Positions 39,615 through 49,246 of a stretch of 64,000 nt of DNA are shown piece after piece (within the stretch, counting starts at the first letter, position 1; every line of letters begins with the position of its first letter). The notes under the pieces were generated by a model that was not told the DNA's origin, searched no databases, and worked only from the letters and a program-made list of their open reading frames with translations. The position numbers and the translations under genes were made by a program. Source of the stretch: Palsa-601 sp963801185 (GTDB lineage Bacteria > Actinomycetota > Acidimicrobiia > Acidimicrobiales > Bog-793); contig CAWDDW010000003.1 of NCBI GenBank assembly GCA_963801185.1, positions 992,001 to 1,056,000 on the forward strand, written 5' to 3'.

Positions 39615-40499
39615 TTATGTCAGACCCGCCTCGTCGAGGCTGTGGCGAAGCACGGCGGTTGGCAATCCAACGCCCGGAGCCAGGTTGGGGGGCGGTACCC
39701 ATTGCCCGCGCGAGTCAGCGAGCCAGCGCAGACCGAGCAATAGCAAGAGATCGCGCCCACACTTGTCGAGGAGCAGCTGAGCACTCGGACGTTCGAACAT
39801 CCCCCCATAGACTGGATTCGACCGGAGTTCGTCCCAATCGAGGGCGTACTGGCTGACAAAGGTGCGATACCGAAGCCGAGCTTCGAGATACGCGCCGTCC
39901 TTGAACTCGGACAGATGATGCGCGCCGAGGGTGATCGCCTCGTAGTAGTCCGCTAGCCCGTCCGCATCAACATGCGCCGGGCCGAGGCCCTGTGGGTCGA
40001 TCACGGCCTTGATGAGCGGGACGAAGACAGCCCGGTTGAACGTTCCGGTGAGCGCCGCCTCCGCCAACAACTCTCGAAGTTCGCCGCGTGCGGCTCGCGA
40101 GGCTCCGGGGCGGGCGATGCTCTTCACGATCGCCCGAGCAGCCGCCTCGGCCTTCTCGAATGACGACGCCTTGTCGTGACCTCCGACCCACGTCCGCAGC
40201 GCAGCGCGGGTCTGCGGCAGCTCGATGAACGGCTCTCCCCAGAGCAGCCAGACCCATATCGGCACGACGGCTAGCTCGGCGACGTGACCGACCTCCTCTC
40301 GGTGCTGCAAGAGGGTGATGAAGAGATCACGCTGGTTGTCCGACCACAGGTAGTGAGCGCCGCGTTTGCCCTGCTTGCCGCGCTGGCGCTCCGCCTGAGC
40401 CAATAAGCCGATACTCGCCCAATCGGTGACCAGCCGCGCCGAGACTGAGAAGCCGGCGCCGTCGGCCTCTTTGACCAGTTCACTCCGTGAGAACGGCAC
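39615..40499 (-). CDS. Unknown casposon protein with possible MerR-like N-terminus
   Basis: A 294-residue product, first gene of the minus-strand arm and 65 nt before cas1. The N-terminal 70 residues (RSELVKEADGAGFSVSARLVTDWASIGLL, then HYLWSDNQRDLFITLLQHRE) look like a winged-helix/MerR-type DNA-binding head. The rest is helical with no known motif. A regulator of the divergent arms or a casposase partner is plausible. GTG at 40499 is preceded by TGTAAGCT 6 nt away (a TANNNT -10 box), hinting at a leaderless message. Confidence 0.6.
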   Translation of the reverse strand: MPFSRSELVKEADGAGFSVSARLVTDWASIGLLAQAERQRGKQGKRGAHYLWSDNQRDLFITLLQHREEVGHVAELAVVPIWVWLLWGEPFIELPQTRAALRTWVGGHDKASSFEKAEAAARAIVKSIARPGASRAARGELRELLAEAALTGTFNRAVFVPLIKAVIDPQGLGPAHVDADGLADYYEAITLGAHHLSEFKDGAYLEARLRYRTFVSQYALDWDELRSNPVYGGMFERPSAQLLLDKCGRDLLLLLGLRWLADSRGQWVPPPNLAPGVGLPTAVLRHSLDEAGLT

Positions 40500-40563
40500 A
40501 GATTCAGCTTACACTAAGTTTGGCCCTTGACGCTCCACAAGTCCGAACTGAGACTTGAGCGTG
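40500..40563. promoter_or_regulatory. Divergent promoter region between the two casposon arms
   Basis: The 64-nt gap separates the leftward regulator-cas1-hsd arm from the rightward replication arm. Leftward, a TAAGCT box lies 6-7 nt from the GTG start. Rightward, TTGACG at about 40528-40533 could be a -35 box, with a weak -10 near 40551. The shared gap would let one regulator switch both arms. Confidence 0.45.
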
Positions 40564-40788
40564 ATGCAGCCAACACCCCTGTTAATGACAGCGAGTCAGG
40601 TGGCACGACGTCTCCAGCTCTCCTCGGAGCGCGTTCGTCAGCTTGCACGAGAAGGCAGGCTACCGGCGGTCCAGCACACCGAGCTCGGCCGGTTGTGGGA
40701 CCCCAAGGACGTGGAGGCCTTCGCGAGCACTCGCGACCAATGGGGCAGGTACCCGCGACGGGCCGAGCCGACGGAACCCGGTGCATGA
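40564..40788 (+). CDS. Excisionase-like helix-turn-helix protein
   Basis: A 74-residue product: LMTASQVARRLQLSSERVRQLAREGRLPAVQHTELGRLWDPKDVEAFAS. This is a typical MerR/excisionase-type winged helix of the kind used by mobile elements for excision control or promoter binding. ATG at 40564 is used; in-frame GTG and TTG codons lie just upstream. Its stop overlaps the next start (ATGA). It is the first gene of the rightward arm, so it may regulate transposition. Confidence 0.8.
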   Translation: MQPTPLLMTASQVARRLQLSSERVRQLAREGRLPAVQHTELGRLWDPKDVEAFASTRDQWGRYPRRAEPTEPGA

Positions 40789-41294
40789 CGATTCCTGCGC
40801 GTGGTCCCCGAGCAACATTCGGCGCCTCGGGGCCTGCCCGCGAGACCAAGTCTCGCGTCCACGAAGCTCTCTCGCTCGGACGCGAGCATCCCGAGTGGAG
40901 CGCCACCCGTGCCGCCCGGGAAGCCGGCACGACCCTCACGAGCATGGAGCGGTACGCACCGGACGCGCTTCAGCGCCAGCCGTCAGGTCGCCTTCGGATC
41001 AAGGCTGCTGACCGCGGCGTCCGGATCATGCCGATCGTCAGTGCGGGGATCGTCTACCCGCAGGTCGCCATCCTCGGCAGCCGTCAGGCATCTCTCGTCG
41101 GCCGGCATCTGGCAGCGATCTCGACCTTCCTCAGCGCGGGCGACGACCGTCTGCTCCGCTCGTTCGCCGGAAAGACGGTCGCGGGGACGCTGCCGAGCGG
41201 CGAGAGGCTCCGCTTCGAGCTGGAGGCCGACGCGGACGTCATCGCCGAGCTGGGTTTCGTCGGCGAGCTCGGCGACCTGGTGATCGAGAGCTAG
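40785..41294 (+). CDS. Unknown casposon protein with N-terminal HTH-like segment
   Basis: A 169-residue protein coupled to the previous gene by ATGA. Residues about 22-60 (SRVHEALSLGREHPEWSATRAAREAGTTL...) resemble a helix-turn-helix. The second half includes LGSRQASLVGRHLAAISTFLSAGDDRLLRSF and a strand-rich end LRFELEADADVIAELGF. I do not recognise the family. DNA binding is a reasonable guess only. Confidence 0.6.
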   Translation: MTIPARGPRATFGASGPARETKSRVHEALSLGREHPEWSATRAAREAGTTLTSMERYAPDALQRQPSGRLRIKAADRGVRIMPIVSAGIVYPQVAILGSRQASLVGRHLAAISTFLSAGDDRLLRSFAGKTVAGTLPSGERLRFELEADADVIAELGFVGELGDLVIES

Positions 41295-41297
41295 CTG

Positions 41298-41684
41298 ATG
41301 GCTCCGGACCCAGTGCGTGCAGACAGGCGCCGCTCCAAGCGTCAGGCCAGAGGCGGTCTTGGGACTCGCCCCGTCTGCACCTACTGCGGCTCGCTCGAAT
41401 GGTCACACGTCATCCCGCGCCAGATCGACCCCGACGCTGCGACGGACGCCTGCCCCGTCTGCCACGCCGAGCTCGACGCCGCGCAACGCGATGCTGGAGT
41501 CGCTTTCCGGCCGGCACCGGACACGATCCCGGAGCGGAGCATCGCAGCGGACCGGGCACTCGCTGTCGCACTGACGAAGGTCGCGGACGGACTCTTCAAG
41601 CGTGCCGACGCGGGCGACCGATTCCTCGCGGGGCTTGACGCGGCGGGAATCGACTGGCGCCAGCTTCCAGGGGCCCGGCCGTGA
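41298..41684 (+). CDS. Small zinc-binding protein
   Basis: A 128-residue product with two CxxC pairs, PVCTYCGS and ACPVCHAEL, about 26 residues apart, after a very basic N-terminus (RADRRRSKRQARGG). It looks like a zinc ribbon for DNA or protein binding. HNH nucleases are common in casposons, and SHVIPRQI recalls part of one, but the HNH Asn/His triad is not evident. It is coupled to the next gene by a GTGA overlap. Confidence 0.6.
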   Translation: MAPDPVRADRRRSKRQARGGLGTRPVCTYCGSLEWSHVIPRQIDPDAATDACPVCHAELDAAQRDAGVAFRPAPDTIPERSIAADRALAVALTKVADGLFKRADAGDRFLAGLDAAGIDWRQLPGARP

Positions 41685-42115
41685 CCGACGCCGAGTTCAT
41701 CGCGATTGCGATCGCCCGAAAGTACGGACTCGATCCGGTGATGTTGATCCGGGCATCCGCCTTCCTCGGCGCGGTGCACGACGCTCTGCAACTGATGTCG
41801 CCCGAGGAGCTGATCGCTGCCGTCGTCGCACCAGGCGGGCTTCAGGGTCTCGACAACGTCTACGGCGGCGTCATTGCTCGAATCCGCAAGTTGCCCGAGA
41901 ACAAGGCGCTGCGGGACCGAATCAGTCGGGACGAGACCGAGAAGGAGCACTGGCTCCAGCTCGGGCGAGCGGCGCGGCGCGGCCAGACATTGGGCGAGCT
42001 CGTCGCCGCCGGTGAGCTCTTCGCCGATGAGGCAGAGCGGATGCTGGAGAGCGAGTTCGGTGACCCGGAGGTGCGTGCCATCTCCCTTGAGGGTCTGCGA
42101 GGGCAGCTTCTGTGA
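41681..42115 (+). CDS. Unknown helical casposon protein, coupled to the helicase
   Basis: A 144-residue helical protein starting at GTG 41681 inside the previous gene's end and overlapping the helicase start. Segments: TDAEFIAIAIARKYGLDPVM, LIAAVVAPGGLQGLDNVYGG, TLGELVAAGELFADEAERML. Its position directly before a replicative helicase suggests a helicase loader or replication accessory, but no motif proves this. Confidence 0.55.
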   Translation: MTDAEFIAIAIARKYGLDPVMLIRASAFLGAVHDALQLMSPEELIAAVVAPGGLQGLDNVYGGVIARIRKLPENKALRDRISRDETEKEHWLQLGRAARRGQTLGELVAAGELFADEAERMLESEFGDPEVRAISLEGLRGQLL

Positions 42116-43429
42116 CTGGCTCGCCTCCGAACGACACGGCAATGGAGGCAGCGCTCATCGGCGGCGTCCTGTCGGACCCGGCCGCGCTCGACGAGGTGCT
42201 CTCGACCGGCCTCGCCGCCGAGGCGTTTCACGCCCCGGCGAGCCGCCACGCTTTCGATGCCATCTGCGCGCTCGCGGCACGCGGTGAGCCGGTGGACACC
42301 CTCACCGCCGCGGCCGAGCTCCGGGCACGCGAGCAGGCCCGGCCATCAGCGGACGCGCTGCAGTCCTGGATCACGAGGGCGCCGGCGCCTGACGCCCTGC
42401 TGGCGTACGCGATCCGGATCCGTGACCTCGGCCGGCAGCGAGCGCTCATCGGCGTCGGTCACGAGATCGCCGCCCTCGGCACGACACCGACGACCGACAT
42501 CGAGGGCGCTCTCGACGAGGCCGAGCGCCTGCTGCTGGAGGTGACGTCGGACGGCAGGGAGGAGACGGCCCCGGCGCTCGCCGTCGAGACCGTGGACGAG
42601 CTGCTCTGCCAGATCCGTGCGCGCCAGGACGGCACGGCCGCGCTCCCCGTCAGCACCGGCTCGGTCGATCTCGACCGCCAGCTGCTGGGAGGCTTCCGCC
42701 CGGGACAGCTGGTCGTCGTCGGAGCCCGTCCCTCGATGGGGAAGACCGCCTTCGTCCTCGGTATGACTGTGGCGGCGGCAAAGCGTGACATCCCGACGCT
42801 CTTCTTCTCCCTCGAGATGAGCAGGGCCGAGGTCGCCCAGCGCTTCCTCGCAATGGAAGGTGTCCCAACCGACCAGCAAGCGTCCGGCCTCTCGCCCGGT
42901 GGGTGGAGCTCGCAGCGGCCGCTCGCGACCGCATGAAGACCTGGCCGCTCCGGATCGACGATGACGCAGCGGTGACGGCCCTCACGATCCGCTCTCGCGC
43001 GGCAGGATGCTGGCGAGAGAAGGCCTCGGCCTCGTCGTGATCGACTACCTGCAGCTCGTCTCGCACCGCCAGACCGAGAACCGCCAGACCCAGGTGGCCG
43101 AGATCAGCCGGGAGCTGAAGCGCATCGCCCGCGAGCTGTCGGTGCCCGTGGTCGCCGTCTCGCAGCTCTCCCGCAACTTGGAGGCGCGAGAGGACAAGGT
43201 GCCGAGGATGTCGGACCTCCGGGAGTCCGGCCAGCTGGAGCAGGACGCCGACGCCGTTGTCTTCCTCCACCGTCCCGAGGTCTACGACAACGAGGCCGAG
43301 CCTGGTCTCGCCCAGGTGATCGTGGCCAAGCACCGCAACGGGCCGACGGGAGTCATCCACCTCACGTGGCTCCCACAGCGGATGCGCTTCGCCGACCGGG
43401 CTTCGCTGAGACGGGAGCCGCCGCCATGA
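42112..43429 (+). CDS. DnaB-type replicative helicase, with two frameshifts
   Basis: About 439 residues when repaired, the normal DnaB length. The N-terminal DnaB domain starts MEAALIGGVLSDPAALDEVL. The RecA-like motor has Walker A GARPSMGKTAF and Walker B LGLVVIDYLQLV, plus SQLSRNLEAREDKVPRMSDLRESG with the sensor region. The frame changes at about 42895 and again at about 43003. The middle piece (ARWVELAAAARDRMKTWPLRIDDDAAVTALTI) reads in a third frame and fits DnaB, so two single-base errors are likely, not a dead gene. It would unwind DNA for the element's own polymerase. Confidence 0.87.
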
Positions 43430-44634
43430 CCGGCCGCTTCCAAGTGATGCCCCCGTCCTCGCCCGAGGCGCGGCGCGCCCTCGCCGACGACATCGGGCGG
43501 CACGGCGTGCTCGTCCCGGTCGAGGTGGACGAGGAGGGCAACGTCCTCGACGGGCACACGCGAGTCGAGATCGCGGCCGAGCTCGGGATCGACTACCCGA
43601 CGATCGTGAGGGCGGGCCTCTCCGAGACCGAGCGGATCGAGCACGCGCTCCGGCTCAACCTGCTGCGCCGCCACTTGGGGCCGGTCGAGTGGGCGAACGC
43701 CGCACGCCAGCTCGCCGAGCTACGCGGTCTCCGCGTCGGGACCCAGGGACGCCAGGGCGGGAAAACGGACAGCCTGGCCGTTTTCTTCGCCGAGCTCGGC
43801 GTGGCGCCCCGGACGGGACGGCGCAGGCTCCGTCTCGCCGACAGGCTGAGCGAGCGTCCCGACCTCGCTGCGCTCGTTGACTCCGGCCAGATGGACGCGA
43901 GCCGGGCCGAGCGCCTCGCGAAGGAGTGGGAGTACGAGGAGCGGCGCGCTGCTGCCGACCCAGCTCCCCAGACGAGCCTCGGCGGCGGAATCGACGTTCG
44001 GCTCGGACCGTTCCAGCAGGTGCTCGGCGACGTCGCCGACGAGTCGGTCGATCTCGTCCTCACCGACCCGCCCTGGCAATGGGACACAGAGACGCTGCAG
44101 CTGTGGGACGACCTCGGCGCCTTCTGTGCCCGGGTGCTGAAGCCTGGCCGCGCCCTCGTCGCCTACTCCGGCTCGGGATGCCTCGCCGCCGCCATGGAGC
44201 GGCTCTCTCGCCACCTCACCTACACCTGGGCGGGCTCGCTCCCGCTCCCGGGCAAGCACACCGAGATCCACGCCGTGCTCGCACGCGACGCCTCGACACC
44301 GATCGTCTTCTTCTCCAAGGGCCGCTACGAGCCGCGCCACTGGTTCGTGAACGCCATGGCCTCGCCCGGTCCGGAGAAGGACGCCCATCCCTGGCAAAAG
44401 CCCCTCCCGAACGTCGCCTACTACCTCCGCTGCTTCTCCAATCCGGGCGAGCTTGTCTGTGACCCGTTCCTCGGCGGAGGCACGTCCGCCGTCGCTGCCC
44501 AGCAGGAACGCCGGCGCTTTGTCGGCTGCGACGTCGATCCCGGCGCCGTCCAGGCCACCCTCGACCGCCTGTCGCAACACAGCGCCACACACGCGCCAAC
44601 GGGCGCAACGTCGGACCAAAGGAGGAAGCCATGA
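43426..44634 (+). CDS. ParB-like domain fused to an adenine/cytosine DNA methyltransferase
   Basis: A 402-residue fusion coupled to the helicase by ATGA. Residues 1-70 form a ParB/sulfiredoxin-like domain (EVDEEGNVLDGHTRVEIAAELG). Next comes an HTH-like helical region. The C-terminal domain is a beta-class methyltransferase with catalytic motif VLTDPPWQWD and SAM-binding motif VCDPFLGGGTSAVAAQQ. Methylation could protect the element from restriction, mark its ends, or regulate it. Related ParB-methyltransferase fusions occur in phages and plasmids. Confidence 0.88.
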   Translation: MTGRFQVMPPSSPEARRALADDIGRHGVLVPVEVDEEGNVLDGHTRVEIAAELGIDYPTIVRAGLSETERIEHALRLNLLRRHLGPVEWANAARQLAELRGLRVGTQGRQGGKTDSLAVFFAELGVAPRTGRRRLRLADRLSERPDLAALVDSGQMDASRAERLAKEWEYEERRAAADPAPQTSLGGGIDVRLGPFQQVLGDVADESVDLVLTDPPWQWDTETLQLWDDLGAFCARVLKPGRALVAYSGSGCLAAAMERLSRHLTYTWAGSLPLPGKHTEIHAVLARDASTPIVFFSKGRYEPRHWFVNAMASPGPEKDAHPWQKPLPNVAYYLRCFSNPGELVCDPFLGGGTSAVAAQQERRRFVGCDVDPGAVQATLDRLSQHSATHAPTGATSDQRRKP

Positions 44635-44963
44635 CCTGGGTGACGTGCCGTTGTGGCCACGGGTTCGAGACACGCGCCGAGTCGCGCACGACCTGCCGCA
44701 TGTGCAAGAGCGCGGTGACCGTGCCGAGGTCGGCCACGTCGGTCCACTACTCCGGCGGCGAGGGCGCCTCGGGCGCATCACGGCCGCAGGTCGCCATGAT
44801 CGGCCTCGGGTTCGTCGGCTGGGGGGTCTGGTCACTGCGCAAGTGGAACGCCTCCGACCCCGCGACGCGTCAGTGGCAGTCCCTCGGGTGGGCGCTCACC
44901 AGCATCGCGGCGGGGTGCGGCTTGCTCTACATCGCTGCCTGCTCCCGCTTCTGGGAGGAGTGA
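44631..44963 (+). CDS. Zinc-ribbon membrane protein of unknown function
   Basis: A 110-residue product, ATGA-coupled to the methyltransferase. The N-terminal ribbon has CRCGHGFETRAESRTTCRMC (two cysteine pairs). Two hydrophobic helices follow (VAMIGLGFVGWGVWSL and LTSIAAGCGLLYIAAC). A zinc ribbon plus membrane anchor in the middle of replication genes is unusual. Its stop overlaps the polymerase start. Confidence 0.6.
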   Translation: MTWVTCRCGHGFETRAESRTTCRMCKSAVTVPRSATSVHYSGGEGASGASRPQVAMIGLGFVGWGVWSLRKWNASDPATRQWQSLGWALTSIAAGCGLLYIAACSRFWEE

Positions 44964-47825
44964 TGACGCCCGAGTTGCTCGACGTCGCCGTCCGCGCCTG
45001 GGCGCTCCCGGACGGCTGGTCGCCTCGGGAGGCACCGCGACACCGCCACAAGCCGCGCGCCCTCGTCGTTCTCGACTGCGAGACCGAGCTCGCCGGTCGC
45101 CAGAGCCTCATCGTCGGCTGCTACCAGTACGTGCGTGTGCGCTGGAGGGGTGCTCGCCCGACCTTCTCGACAGTCGAGGAAGGGCTGATCGTCCCGGACG
45201 ACGCCGATCCCGAGGACCTGGGGCGGCTCCGCTGGTACGCCGCCGCCCATGACCCGGACGTTGACGACGACACCTACGAGGTCTGCCCGAACCTCCGAGT
45301 GCTCACCCGGCACGAGTTCTGCGAACACCTCCTGTGGGAGGCGTGCTACCGGAACAAGGCGACCCTCGTCGGCTTCAACCTCGGCTTCGACCTCTCCCGC
45401 CTCGCACTCTCGGCTCATCCCGGGCGTGGCGCCTACTCGGGAGGCTTCGTGCTCCGTCTCTGGCAGTACAACGGCGGCGACCACCGCTTCCGCCCGAACG
45501 TCGTCGCTCGGCGCATCGACAACAAGCGGACGCTGTTCAGCTGGACGCGGGTCGTGAGCCCTCCCGACGACGGTGCGCCTCACAGAGCGAGCGACGACCA
45601 CTTCCTCGACCTCCGCACGCTCGTCTTCGGGCTGCGGAGCGAGGGGCACTCCCTCGAGTCCGCCTGCGAGGCGTTCGGCCGGCCGTACCGCAAGCGGCGG
45701 GTCGAAGCTCGGGCAGCTCTCGGAGGAGCTGATCGACTACGTGCGGGAGGACGTGGCCGCGACGACCGATCTCGCCCAGGCGACCCTCGCCGAGTTCAGC
45801 CGCCACCCGATCCCGCTGTCGGCGGACCGAGCCTTCTCGCCCTCGGCTCTCGGCCGTGCCTACCTCGCACAGATGGGCATCACACCGCCCCTCACCCGCT
45901 CGACGCTGACCCAAACAGAGCTGGCTGAGGCGATGGAGGCCTTCTACGGACCGAGGGTGGAGGTGCGCATCCGCCACGTCCCGGTGCCGGTCACCCTCGT
46001 GGACTTCTCCAGCCAGTACGCGAACGTCGCCCGCCTGCTCGGGATCTTCGACCTCCTCCGGGCTGAGACGCTCCAGGCGCTTGACGCGACCGAGGAGGTG
46101 CGAGCTCTCCTGGCCGAGGCCGATCTGGAGACGGCCCTCTCACCGGCGACCTGGCGAGGCCTCGTCGGGGTGGCGCTCGTCGAGCCGTGTGAGGACTGGC
46201 TCCCGTCCCGGGCCTGGTACTCGGGGAGGGGTGACGTGCCGAGGGTTGGCATCGGCCCTCTCACCTCGACGCGACCCCTCTGGTTCTCCCTCCCTGATCT
46301 GTTTGCGGAGAAGGTCCTAGCTGGGACAACGCCGAATATTCTCCGCCGCGTGGCGCCTCGCCGGCGAGGGCAGAACCTCCCTTCGCTCGGTCTTGATCGG
46401 CGGGAGGGTGCCCTTCGACCCCCGCGAGACGACTGGTGGGCACGCCTCGTCGAGGCTCGGGAGCGGCTCGGTGACGACCCGATCGCCCGCACGATGAAGG
46501 CCGTCGGCAACACGACCGCCTATGGCGACTTCGTGCGGATGGACCAGCAAGGGAACGAGGCGAAGGTGACGGTCCACCGGAGCGACGGCGAGCCGTGGCG
46601 CAAGCGGGTTGCACGCCCGGAAGCCCCGCACTCGTTCTGCTTCCCTCCCATCGCGTCCGCCGTGACGGGAGGCGGGCGGCTCCTCATGGCCATCCTCGAA
46701 CGGCTCGTGGCCGACGCCGGGGGGTGTTGGGCGAGCGCCAACACCGACTCTGCAGCCATCGTCTCGACAGGGCGCGGCGGCCCCGTCGCCTGCCCGGGCG
46801 GCAACCTGCGGGTGGGCGACAGCGAGGCCCTGCAGGCACTGCCGTGGGCGGCGGTGGACACGATCCGGGAGCGCTTCGGCTCGCTCGGGATGCGGCTCAA
46901 TCTCACGCCCGAGAACCTCGACGAGCAGGGCGACCGCCGCCAGCTGCACGCCGTCGGTGTCGCCGGTTCCCGCGTGGTCTTCTTCGCCGACGGACCGCTC
47001 GGACGGACGGTCGTGAAGCGCTCCGAGGTCGCGCTCGGCGACCTGAGCAGCCCGCTCGGTCCGGGCACGATGCAGGCCTTCATCGACGAGGCGGCGAGCT
47101 GGATGCTGGACCGGGTGATCGACGGGCCGGGACGCACACCGCGGTGGTTCGGCCTCGCCGCCACGGCAGACGTCTCGATGGGCACCCCAGGTCGCGTCGC
47201 AAGCCTCGGTGAGCTCGGCTCGCCCTTCGGCTTCGCGACGGCGGCGCGGCGGGCTCGTCGCGTCGAGCCGCTCTTGTCGGGAGACCGTGTCCGGCTCATT
47301 GCGCCGGCGGGAGATCTCCCCGAACAAGCCCGATGGGTGGAGGTACCGTCGGGCGTACGCCCGCACGTCGTCGTCGGGAGCGGCCGAGGCCGGCCTGGCG
47401 ATGTCCGGATCGCCACCTACGGCGAGGAGGTCGTCTCGCTCCTCTTCCACCCCGAGTCCAAGATGCTCGGACCGGACGGAGCGGTGTGCAAAGCGACCAC
47501 GATAGGTCTGCTCACACCTCGGCCGGTCGTCGTCGGCGCCGTGCACCTCGTCGGCAAGGAAGGGAACCGGATCGACGAGGTTGCATCCGGCGAGGTTCTC
47601 GACCCGGCCGAGGTCCTGACCGACTATGGGGATGACGAGTGGGAGCGGTTAGTCGCCCCGGCAGCCAGATTGTTCGGTGTCCGCAAGCTGGCGCGGGACA
47701 CTGGCTTAACGCGTTCGAAACTCACGCTCCTGCTCCGTGGCCACGTTCGGCCCCATGCTTCAACCAGAGCCGCGATCGCACGGTGTCTCGAGGGATCCGA
47801 GGAGCGCAGAGACTACGATCCGTGA
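44963..47825 (+). CDS. Family-B DNA polymerase of the casposon, frameshifted
   Basis: About 954 residues. The 3'-5' exonuclease has Exo I LVVLDCETE (Asp38, Glu40), Exo II LVGFNLGFDLSRL and Exo III YVREDVAATTDL (DEDDy type). The polymerase has motif A VDFSSQYANVARLL, motif B KAVGNTTAYGDF (Kx7YG) and motif C ASANTDSAAIV near residue 594. There the usual DTD is NTD: the second, catalytic Asp remains but the first is Asn. The C-terminus ends in an HTH (VRKLARDTGLTRSKLTLLLRG). The frame shifts by one base at about 45700, just before Exo III. It replicates the element during transposition. Confidence 0.88.
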
Positions 47826-47862
47826 GCACCGAGCTTGTTCTCACGGACAGGAGATGATTTGG

Positions 47863-49231
47863 ATGCCAAGCCGCCCCTCGCAGCTGGCCCCCGCTCACCT
47901 GGCGGTTGACGGTCTCTTCGGTCACCTCGCGCAGCACATCAACCTACGCAGGACAGATCGGACCACGATCCTCACGGGACCGAACGGATCAGGTAAGACA
48001 ACGGTGCTGAAGATCCTGCAAGCGATGCTCGCTCTGGACCTCTCCTCGCTGGCTCGTCTGCCATTCGCCACCAGCCGTCTCACCTACCTCGACGGTTCAG
48101 CGTTACTCGCTTCACGCGCCTGGGACCGCAACGAGCAACAGGTCTTTCAGGGGTTCAGGCAGGCTGCCGACGGGATTCACTCGTCCTCTCTCTTGATTGA
48201 GGGATTCGATCGCCGAGGCGACGCCGTCGGATTCTGGGACGTGCCCGCCGAACCTGATCTGCTCGAAGACGTCGAACTCCCCTGGCACTACGAGCGCATC
48301 GCGCATGACCGGTGGATCGACACTCGCGATGGAGAGATCGTTAGTAGTGACCTCCTCCTTCGCCGATACGCTAGGCCGCACCTCCGGAGCCGGGCTGCGA
48401 AGCAAGACCCACCACCCTCGTGGCTTGAGAGGTACCGCTCGCCGGCCGCACCGACCCTGATCGCGACAGCGCGTCTGGATGTCGGTGCCCTGTTGCTGGA
48501 TCGAGTTCCGGACAACCGTTCCCGGCGAATCGTCCCAGCGGCTTCCCAAATCCGGCTGTACGTGCGCCAGATCAGCGCTCTCATGGACCAGGCAAAAAAC
48601 ACCTCGCTCCTTGTATCGCAGCGCGCCGACAGAAGATTTGCGACTATCGCGCTAGAGAAGACCCGCAAGGCTGCTGCTGAGGCCGAACTGCGTGACCGTT
48701 ACCAACGCATCGTCGCGCTACTCCACGATCTGCACGAGAATGGCCTGGCCGAGGAGTCCATCGGCTTGACTTATCCGGAAGGCAGAAAGAGCCCAGTGGA
48801 GCGCAGGTTCCTCACACTGTTCCTTGACGACTGGGAGGACAAGTTGCGGCCCCTCCAACCGGTTCACGAAAAGCTGCAGCTGTTGCGCCGGATTGTTGGC
48901 GAGAAGATGAAGGGAAAGTCGTTGGTCATTAACGACGACGGAGAGTCTCTCCTTCGTCTCGGCTACAGGGCAGACAATCCCAGTGGAAATGTTGTCCTCG
49001 GGAGAGCAGCACCTGCTTGCTCTGTTCACGATGCTGTTGTTCGGCGCGACGGAGCAGTCGTGGGTCCTCATCGACGAGCCCGAGATATCTCTACACGAAA
49101 GCTGGCAGCACGAGTTTCTGGGTGATTTAGAGAAGGTCGCCGAGCTGGTTGGCCTCAGGTTCGTTCTTGCGACACACTCGCCCGGAATCATCAGCGGAAG
49201 GTGGGATCTGACAGAAGAGCTCGGGGTCTAA
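47863..49231 (+). CDS. ariA: AAA/ABC-type ATPase, PARIS AriA-like, frameshifted
   Basis: About 456 residues. Walker A TILTGPNGSGKTTVLK begins at about residue 33. The ABC-like signature LSSGEQHLLALF and Walker B WVLIDEPEISLHESW follow near the end, with ATHSPGIISG as the H-loop. The gene is broken at about 48985, and removing one base joins NP to VEMLSSGEQ. ATG at 47863 has AGGAG 9 nt upstream. Immediately followed by a DUF4435-type gene, it matches the AriA/AriB order of the PARIS anti-phage system, in which the ATPase cage senses anti-restriction proteins. OLD-family ATPases are the alternative. Confidence 0.75.
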
Positions 49232-49246
49232 GGGTCTCGCGGGAAA

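Noticed and set aside
41298..41684. HNH endonuclease, common in casposons
   Set aside because: Two CxxC pairs are present, but I cannot see the conserved Asn/His metal-binding residues of an HNH site.
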